Source: Paramarasmius palmivorus (taxonomy: Eukaryota; Basidiomycota; Agaricomycetes; Agaricales; Marasmiaceae). Taken from it: DNA of 64,000 nt. Shown one piece after another: positions 57,272-64,000 of the stretch. Location: assembly GCA_037176845.1 (NCBI GenBank), contig JAYKXP010000001.1:682001-746000 (forward strand), given 5' to 3'. Within the stretch, counting starts at the first letter, position 1, and every line of letters begins with the position of its first letter. Made by a program: the position numbers and the translations under genes. Below the pieces are notes generated by a model, which saw only the letters and a program-made list of their open reading frames with translations, did not search any database and was not told where the DNA came from.

Positions 57272-59018
57272 TCAATAGCATGTTTCATCGCTACTCCAAG
57301 CGCTGCTGCTGCTGCTAAAAGAGGCAAGTTCGGTATACTTGGCGACCTTCAGGCGCGAGCCTGGCGGAACAACCTTCTCATCTAGAGCATGAGGATGACC
57401 ACCGTACAGAACCCCAACGCGTTTCATCGCAAGGAGCTAGGGGTCAAGTTAAGTGCCGACCGTTACACAAGATATAGTAAGAACCCACATTATGAGCTGC
57501 GTTTGAGTGATCATATACACCGCCAAAAAATGCGGTACTAGCGTCTTTACCTGAGGAGAGTTCAAGTACGGCTATGAGACGAATGGCATAGGCTCATACC
57601 AATGTACTTCACAAGAAGGTGTCTACCTCCTGGATGTTCTTCAAGGAAGTCGGACACGTCGTGGATAAAACCGGAAACGAGAATCAATGGACGCCTCACG
57701 GACTGTTTTTGGACTAGCGAAATCGGATGTCAGAAAAGTCAAAACTTGTGTCGCAGAAGCGAACCCACATGTCTCCCAGGAAATGACCGGTAGATCGTTA
57801 CTGTCAGTAGGCCATTCAATACGATCTTGCGTTTCCCGTAGCTTTTTGAGTTGCATAGTGAGCTCGCCTTTGCACACCTCATTGTCAGGGAAAACCTAAG
57901 AGAACGAGTCAGCGCCATGGTTGGGAAACACTCATCCAAAGCAGACCTTGAGGTGACTAGCGAGTCCGAGTTTAGAAAGGGACCAAATAGTCCACTTGGT
58001 AGGATCGTACTGATACCACTTGATAGCATTCCGAAAGTCCATCGGAAACTGGGGCAAGACGTTAGTTGGGGGAAAGAGTACCGGCGTATAGGCGAGGCAC
58101 GCACCTGGTGATGGAAGTTGTGGTAGCCTTCACCAACGGTGAACAGGCCGTAATCATGTGGTCGCGAGGAGTGTGTTTGTCGTCGAAAGGCTTTTCACCA
58201 AGCCAATGTGCGAGAGAATTGACGCAGAAAGTTGACTACCAAAGCAAGTATGAGTTAATGCGGAAGATGATGAGTCTGCAAGAACTTACGTGGTGCACAA
58301 ATACCAATCGTAATACTCCCGCATAGATGAATCCGCCTCTTGCATCGTTCCACCCGATGTAAGCGACAAGAGTAGGAAACACAAAAGCCATGAATAGGAG
58401 AAGGGGCACGAAATTCTTATGTTGCCATCTCACGACTGGATCACGATTGAGGTCGCTGATATCTGCTACGCCCGGCTTCCTCCTAGGCTTGACCAGCATC
58501 CAACCAACATGCGAATAAAAGAAGCCTTTGTGCGCATTGTACGGATCCAGCTCGGTATCAGTGTACCGGTGGTGAGCGCGATGCCCACGCGACCACCACT
58601 TGATGCTTCCTTGGACTGCGCCAGCTCCGAAAAGGGCAAGGACATATCTCAGCGGCAGAGACGCGTTGTAGGCACGATGGGACCACAACCGGTGATACCC
58701 AGCCGTTATACCTGACAATTGAGTGTTTGAACAATGGACGCATGAGTAGTAATGCGGGAACTCACCTAGCCCAGTGCAAAAGTAGTAAACCACGCTCCAG
58801 ACAAAGGTTTCCCATCTGAGATTGGTGTGACGAGCACCGATTGCACCGACGATGGGAGTCCCGATTATTGCAAAGAATGAAATCCATTGAATCTCACCCA
58901 AGAGGGTAGACCAAGTAATCGGAGGTAGAGGTTTCGTGTTTTTGAGAACATGAGAGACGTAATTATCGGGTATGTGAAGGTCGGCAGGTTCGTCTAGCTT
59001 GTCTAGTTTTTTAGACAT
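57272..59018 (-). CDS. OLE1: acyl-CoA delta-9 desaturase with C-terminal cytochrome b5 domain (Ole1 type; one frameshift)
   Basis: This essential ER desaturase makes oleic and palmitoleic acids. The order is a cytosolic head, helix block [20 protein letters not shown], His box 1 [31 protein letters not shown] (box 2) and helix [40 protein letters not shown] and box 3 YHNFHHQ, joined over an intron to [19 protein letters not shown], follow. The cytochrome b5 domain has [20 protein letters not shown] (HPGG haem ligand), then [20 protein letters not shown]. It ends SSSSSAW..C Y at 57272. There are about eight exons. A C is missing near 58146-58149 (ACGGCCTG for ACGGCCCTG) just before [14 protein letters not shown] repeat at 57302-57316 encodes the Ser run. 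TATA at 59068. Confidence 0.93.
57302..57316. repeat. (GCT)5 microsatellite in coding sequence
   Basis: Five GCT units on the plus strand read AGC on the minus strand and encode a run of Ser near the C-terminus of the desaturase. Confidence 0.7.
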
Positions 59019-59067
59019 GATTGGCCTTGGGAGTTGTGTTCGCTGACGTCTATTAGCCAGCAACGAG

Positions 59068-59074
59068 CTTTATA
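59068..59074 (-). promoter_or_regulatory. TATA box of the Ole1-type desaturase
   Basis: TATAAAG on the minus strand lies about 50 nt upstream of the ATG at 59018. Confidence 0.4.
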
Positions 59075-59395
59075 TTTCACATCCTGTGAAACTTTGGGGA
59101 GATTGGGGAGTCGAATTGCGTTGGGGCATTGGGAAATCAGCTTGATCCATGATCAAGTGGTCGAGTTCTGGCTGTTCTGGTCGAGTTCAAAGGTCTGTTT
59201 GCGTTGGGCATGCGACGGAAGGACATGTCCGTTGGAGGGATTCTGGTCCGTCGGCAAGAGAGCCTGGACCACAGAACGTCGGACCGCCTGGGCCATGGAT
59301 CCGGCGTTCGGGCGACTAGACGCCGGTCGTCCAATGACAGCCACCTTCCCACTCGTCCATGCAGCCTGTCGCAACTCTTCCAGGGCTCTTCTTCC
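59075..59395. other. divergent intergenic region, desaturase/crotonase
   Basis: This is a promoter region between two lipid genes. The ORFs crossing it are shadows. Confidence 0.4.
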
Positions 59396-60615
59396 ATGGC
59401 TCAGCCCAATTATACAACGTTGGACCTGAAGGAGATTAAAGTATCCCTTGAGGATGCAGTTCTGGTGATAATTATAGACCGAGCGAAATCGTAGGTGATA
59501 TTCTGGTAACAACAATTGAGACTGCTCAACAACAATATTTATCACAGGCGAAACACGTTCACCGAACGACTTGCAGAAGAGCTTCTCATGGTGTTTGACT
59601 TGGGCGACAGAGACGATCGCGTTCGCGTAATCGTTCTGACTGCAGACCATTCTGCTCCAGCGTTCTGTTCTGGTGTATGGGCTATTTGGATAACCCACGT
59701 CGAAATAAACTTATTTGTAATGACTAGGCAGAGATTTCTGGTGGATGGGATGTCCTATGGAAGGAAGAAGAGACGAAGGAAGGACCTCATGGTATGTTTA
59801 TCGCACTTCTCTATTCTTGCGCTCATTGATACTCGTCCAGCTCATAGAGATGGAGGTGGAGTTCTCTCTATTGCTATCTACCGATGCCGCAAAATAACAA
59901 TCTCTGCCGTCAACGGCCACGCTGTAAGTTCCAGCTGCTTCATCGAATTCGGCACTAAATCAGAAGCAGGCGGGCATTGGGCTAACAGCCCTACAATTGC
60001 CATTTGACATCCGTATTGCTTGGGCGGGAGCAAAGTTGACGTTTCCCTTCGTACGTCGTGGCATAGTTCCAGAAGGTACGTCGTGTATCCTAACTTCATG
60101 CATCTCAAACTAATGGCATCCCTGAAGCTACATCTAGCTATCTTCTTCCTCGCCTTCTGGGTCATTCTCGCGCCAGTTCCCTCTTTCTGACTGGATCCAC
60201 GTACAGTCCGAACTCACCTCAAATTCAAAGCTTGTATCACGAAATTTTACCTTCACGCGAGGAAGTCTTTCCAAAGGCGTTGGCACTCGCAAAAGAGCTT
60301 GCTGCTAACACCTCGCAGACTTCTGTCGCGTACACCAAAGCACTCCTTCAGAACCCCGGCAACAGTGTCGAGGAAACACATCTGCTGGACTCTAGGGCGA
60401 TGAAGATCCTTGCATCCAGCGGTGATGCCGCTGAAGGCGTTAAAGCGTTCTTTGAACGTAGACTTCCACGTTTCCAAGACACCCTTTCAAAGGACAACGC
60501 GGCATGGTACCCATGGGTGAGCAGTGCTCTGAAATCCCTTCTTTCGCTGTCTAACATACTGAGTACATTTTAGTGGAGGACCATTGATGTCAAACACCGT
60601 AAGGCCAAGCTTTGA
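59396..60615 (+). CDS. enoyl-CoA hydratase/isomerase (crotonase), peroxisomal
   Basis: This crotonase-fold enzyme acts in fatty-acid beta-oxidation as a hydratase or delta3,delta2-enoyl-CoA isomerase. Landmarks are RNTFTERLAEELLMVFDLGD, VIVLTADHSAPAFCSG joined to AEISGGWD (the first oxyanion-hole loop), and ITISAVNGHAAGIGLTALQL (the GxG oxyanion-hole segment). FDIRIAWAGAKLTFPFVRRG and SLFLTGSTYSPNSPQIQSLY follow, then ALAKELAANTSQTSVAYTKA. The last exon encodes WRTIDVKHRKAKL, so the C-terminal tripeptide is AKL, a PTS1 peroxisomal signal. There are seven exons with GT-AG introns and an intact frame. It starts about 380 nt from the divergent Ole1-type desaturase, so the two may share a promoter region. 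Confidence 0.88.
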
Positions 60616-61387
60616 AGAGAAAATCCTTTTGAGCAAAACGGACTGGCGCAAAATCGCAGTGCTTGATCTATGCCATTGTACTTCTACTTATGCATTGTAT
60701 ATACCTCTGGAATCCTCACCTGACTGCGCAAGCAGTGGAGCTAAAATCTTGCTTTTTGAAGTTTTAAACTTGAACGTTTGAACATTGAACTGCCGTTAAT
60801 CGGACCAATTGCAACGCGGGAGGCATTCTTCCCTTCTCCCACCACATTCGACTCTCTTATTTTTTTAACATTTTTCGTCGTCGCTTTCCCTTCGACATTG
60901 ACTAGCTGGATTGTGTACCCGACGGGTTAAAAACAGGTGATCGGAAAGAGTTCCTGGGATTACTGGGGTTTCTGAGGTGTGTCAGGTGCGTATTACTGTA
61001 TTTCTCTTGCCTCACAGCACTGAGCAACCCATGCCGTTCCTCACAGACAACACCTTGAGGATTCAAAAACTACTGACTCCTCACGAAACCACGGAAAATT
61101 AAATACCGAACTTCCACGATGAGAACCTTCATATCGGCCTTTGCGGCTAGGCGCTCGCGCCCTGCTTGCATACAATTCTTGACATTTCCCTCAATTCAGG
61201 GACCGCTGGGCCGTTTTGGCCGCTGAGTAAATCGAATAGGGTCATGGATACGAATACGAACGCGGTTCGGTTAGAAAATCACAATCGGACCATCCAAGAA
61301 ACACCATCAATATTCAGACATTTAAATACAACTGTACCTTTTGATCGAGTAACTTCACCACCTTGATCATCTTCTACCAAGTACACC
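60616..61387. other. intergenic
   Basis: A TTTAAATA element near 61319-61327 may serve the following SDR gene. No gene is seen. Confidence 0.35.
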
Positions 61388-62381
61388 ATGTCGACTGAAA
61401 AAAAGGTTCAGTCCTCCTACTCGTCGTGTCTGTTCCTCCCGCTCATTCGTGGTTGACAGGTTGCTATCCTGACAGGAGTATCCAGTGGTATCGGTTTGGC
61501 CACATGCAAAGCCTTTTTGGCCGCAGGCTGGGCTGTATTTGGCGTCGACATTGCTGCCGCTCCATCGTCGATTACCGAAACCGAGAACTTCAAGTTCCTC
61601 TCTATCAACCTGACTGAGACTTCAGCCCCTCAAGATGTCGTTTCAGCATGCCAAGCTGCCTATGGACGCGTATCGATGCGTTGTTGAACATTGCTGGTGT
61701 CATGGATGGCTTTGCTGGAGTTGATAACCTGCAGGATTCGGATTGGGAACGCACGATCGCAATCAATTTGACTGCGCCCACGAAATTGATGAGAGAAGTT
61801 GTGAAGTGATGAAGGAACAGTCACCAAAGGGAGGAAGCATTGTGAACGTTTGCAGCAAAGCGGCCGTGAGTGGCGCTGTATCGGGTGCTGCATACGCAGC
61901 TAGCAAGCACGGGCTAGTGAGTCGTGAATGTTCATTTTAGAACAGAAAACCATGTTGACACCTTTAACTCATAGCTGGGCATTACGAAGAACACAGCATG
62001 GCTCTACAAGGATGACAATATTCGTTGCAATGCTATTCTACCAGGAGGTGAGTTGTAGCATGCAGATACTGGATTTACTCTCACACATTAAGTACAGGCG
62101 TTGCAACAAACATTGCTGCAAGCGTTCCACAAGCCTCTTGGGATATGGCATCCCTTGGAAAACTACAGTAAGCAACCCAAGTATGTTTTTTGTAACACTT
62201 TCACCCACACACTGTCAGGCCCGTACACAGTGTACATTATTACTTGAAGGAAGACGGCGAAAAGGCCCACGGAGCAGATCCATCTCAGGCGGCAAGCGTC
62301 TTATTATTCCTTGCTTCAGATGCAAGCAAAGGCGTCAGCGGTGCTGCGGTGCCCGTGGACAATGCATGGAGCACTATATAA
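61388..62381 (+). CDS. short-chain dehydrogenase/reductase (two frameshifts)
   Basis: The start is at 61388 (MSTEKK), joined over a 56-nt intron to VAILTGVSSGIGLATCKAFL, the TGxxxGIG cofactor loop. VFGVDIAAAPSS follows (Asp after strand 2 favours NAD), then DALLNIAGVMDGF (NAG motif). INLTAPTKLMREVV and GSIVNVCSKAAVSG lead to AAYAASKHGL (catalytic YxxxK). LGITKNTAWLYKDDNIRCNA, ILPGGVATNI and the end VLLFLASDASKGVSGAAVPV follow, with the stop at 62379-62381. There are five exons. One base is missing near 61673 (CGTATC) and one near 61809 (AAGTGATG for AAGGTGATG); without correction both give stops. The group resembles NAD-dependent glucose/alcohol SDRs; the substrate is unknown. Confidence 0.85.
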
Positions 62382-63264
62382 AGCTGCTATGGAATTTCTT
62401 GGATAGTTTGTACAATACTGTGTACCTGTAGTAAACCAGTAACAAATGGGCGCTCAATGAGCGCCTACAAACTCTTCCTCTGCTCCTCACGAAAACCTTC
62501 ACCGAATCAATCCACTTTTTCAGCTCTCCGCCCCAACCGCCGATTCTCCTCAGCTTTTGCTTCTCGGGTGGTACCGATTCGACACCGATTCCCATCACGG
62601 CCATTTGCGCGTTCCATTTTCTGGCACTAACCCAGTGATGAGACAAGCTCCACCAGATGATACTGTCCTTTTGAGAAGAACACTTCGCGAAACATCTCTG
62701 GACAACCTGGGCTACACGGTGGGGCGAGGCCTAACAATCGAAGAAATGTTCGATAGACGAGCCTTGGGAAATACAGTGCTAGCGGAGGGTTGAGCCCTGA
62801 AGTCAAAACTGCGGTGAGTGTATGAGGTTTTCTAGTCGTTTTTGATACTGACAGATGACATCTGTAGCCCTTTCAGACACAATATCACCTATAAGGCTTG
62901 TGTATTGGCCATCTATAACGAAACCATCTTGATTGTCGTTCATAAACTGCACAATTTTGTCTCGGAACTCGTCGGTTGGAGTCTTTTTCCACCCAGGCTG
63001 CCAAAATAAAGCATCGAGGGAAAGGTGCGGGAGACCAAGTATGGTGGAAAGCTCGGATGCAAGGGTCGTCTGGTGCGTCTCGTTACCTTAGCTTCAATAA
63101 TTTACCACTGAAAAGTTTTTATTCTTGCCTTGCCAGACCCTTTTCGTGACGACATTGGTCAACGACGTATCCGGATGTTAATTCCAGAGAATCATACCAC
63201 TATTTCCTACAATGTGAACCCGAAAGTGACCGTGCCCATCGCCGAGTAGGGGAGTTCCAGCCAT
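62374..63264 (-). CDS. P-loop adenylate kinase-like protein with an 11-nt microexon (one frameshift)
   Basis: This is a small nucleotide or adenylate kinase-fold protein. The start at 63264 reads MAGTPLLGDGHGHFRVHIVG and continues NSG. An 11-nt exon GGTCTGGCAAG (63129-63139) gives the Gly-Lys, and the next exon gives TTLASELS, so the Walker A GNSGSGKTT spans three exons. The second intron (63070-63128) is GC-AG; the first is 63140-63197. LGLPHLSLDALFWQPGWKKT and FVIDGQYTSLIGDIV follow, then PPLALYFPRLVYRTFLRL. After a one-base break near 62710 comes SIIWWSLSHHW and KLRRIGGWGGELKKWIDS. The frame then runs to 62374, overlapping the SDR stop by 8 nt; the true end may be earlier. The family is common in fungi; its substrate is unknown. 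Confidence 0.75.
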
Positions 63265-63714
63265 GGGGGAAATATCTAAGGGACAACCTGCAACCCTTGC
63301 CCTATGCCCATCCTCAAATCACGATTAGTGACTCGTTGACTCCGCTTCGGTCGGTTCCGTAGACACTCAATTCGCGCCCAACATACCTGCAACATACTGT
63401 GTGATTGCTGACATTGACGCGATACTACTTGGCCGATTTCCACTCGTTCGATGTTGTGGGAATGCGCGCAGCATTTCGCATCTCCTCTCCTCCAATATTC
63501 TATCCCAGTCCTAGCGAAGTAGTCGCAGGCTGCTTGAAGCCCTTTTGGCGCCACCGTCATTGTACGCCTCAATCAAGACATCACTGATGTGAACCGGTTT
63601 TCTTGGTCTGTAGGCGGTCCGAGTATTCGCCTTCAGGAAATCAGTACCCGTAACGTTGTTCAACGTTGCCGATGACGTTCCCATATACAGGTCACCCTGT
63701 GTGCAACCATCACC
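63265..63714. other. divergent intergenic region
   Basis: This is the upstream region of the P-loop gene and of the partial secreted gene. The ORF at 63276-63572 is not supported. Confidence 0.35.
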
Positions 63715-64000
63715 ATGAAGGCCATTGTGTGGATTTTGGCCGCCTTTTTGCAGATTCTGCCCAACGCCTTCGGTGAGTGATACTATCGCCTACACTCTCT
63801 TTGGTAACCTGATACACGAGTTCTAGGACAGACCCTTACGCTTGAAGTCGTACAGAAGACATCATATCCATTCCCAACACCTACGAACGTCCAGGAGCTT
63901 GAAATCGTTGGAACAGGCTCAGATGGTGCAACGACGTTAGTAAACAGGATTCAACTCAGCGAGTATCTTGTCGTGGACGATTCTCGCTCAACGCCCTTCA
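63715..64000 (+). CDS. secreted or membrane protein, 5' part (runs off window)
   Basis: Exon 1 (63715-63772) encodes a signal peptide (MKAIVWILAAFLQILPNAFG), followed by a 54-nt intron (63773-63826, GTGAGT..TTCTAG). Exon 2 reads QTLTLEVVQKTSYPFPTPTN and stays open to the window end, giving about 76 residues. The mature part is hydrophilic and beta-rich in character. No family is recognised from this fragment. The splice sites and signal peptide make the start convincing. Confidence 0.55.

Noticed and set aside
1063..62720. Programmed ribosomal frameshifting as the cause of the many frame breaks
   Set aside because: The shifts go in both directions, at unrelated sites without a common slippery sequence, and hit housekeeping genes such as glutathione synthetase whose orthologues need none.

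Overview
This window is nuclear DNA of a filamentous basidiomycete, most likely an Agaricomycete. The evidence is dense genes split by many introns of about 48-66 nt, GT-AG ends with a few GC-AG, CBM1-type cellulose binding, a DUF6534 seven-helix membrane protein, a BRE4-like transporter, a HET-domain protein and etherase-type GSTs. I see no transposon, rRNA, tRNA or CRISPR array. The species cannot be named from sequence alone.

Layout, left to right. 0-8 kb: 3' end of a hypothetical gene, a berberine-bridge-type FAD oxidase and a tungstate/PBP-like secreted protein (both minus), and an FHA-RING ubiquitin ligase (plus). 8-20 kb: a DUF6534 membrane protein (plus), a ferric reductase (minus), an unresolved gene (minus) and a large BRE4/DUF2421 membrane protein (plus). 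20-30 kb: tandem etherase-like GSTs, a delta-9 desaturase without a cytochrome b5 domain (minus), a large secreted protein with an Ig/PKD-like tail and a small membrane protein. 30-39 kb: a MurQ-type N-acetylmuramic acid 6-phosphate etherase (bacterial-type enzyme), a SAM methyltransferase, an SDR, a nuclear-type peroxiredoxin and a CBM1-GH43 glycosidase. 40-51 kb: a PPP1R37-like LRR protein, glutathione synthetase, a HET-domain protein and a DUF2156 aminoacyl-transferase-like protein. 52-64 kb: mitochondrial glycerol-3-phosphate dehydrogenase, an epoxide hydrolase, a delta-9 desaturase with cytochrome b5, a peroxisomal crotonase (C-terminal AKL), an SDR, a P-loop kinase-like gene and the start of a secreted protein.

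The content is housekeeping plus accessory metabolism rather than a pathway cluster. Redox and glutathione functions recur (GSTs, glutathione synthetase, peroxiredoxin, ferric reductase), as does lipid metabolism (two desaturases, glycerol-3-P dehydrogenase, crotonase). They do not form one operon-like unit.

Two properties dominate the reading. First, about 35 single-base indels break otherwise well conserved frames in most genes while splice sites stay intact and nonsense substitutions are nearly absent. This looks like residual assembly error, but it makes many models split. Second, several genes only make sense with microexons of 3, 5, 7 and 11 nt, each flanked by introns of normal size. 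All exon joins were inferred by eye from splice consensus and family motifs; no alignment or transcript data were available.
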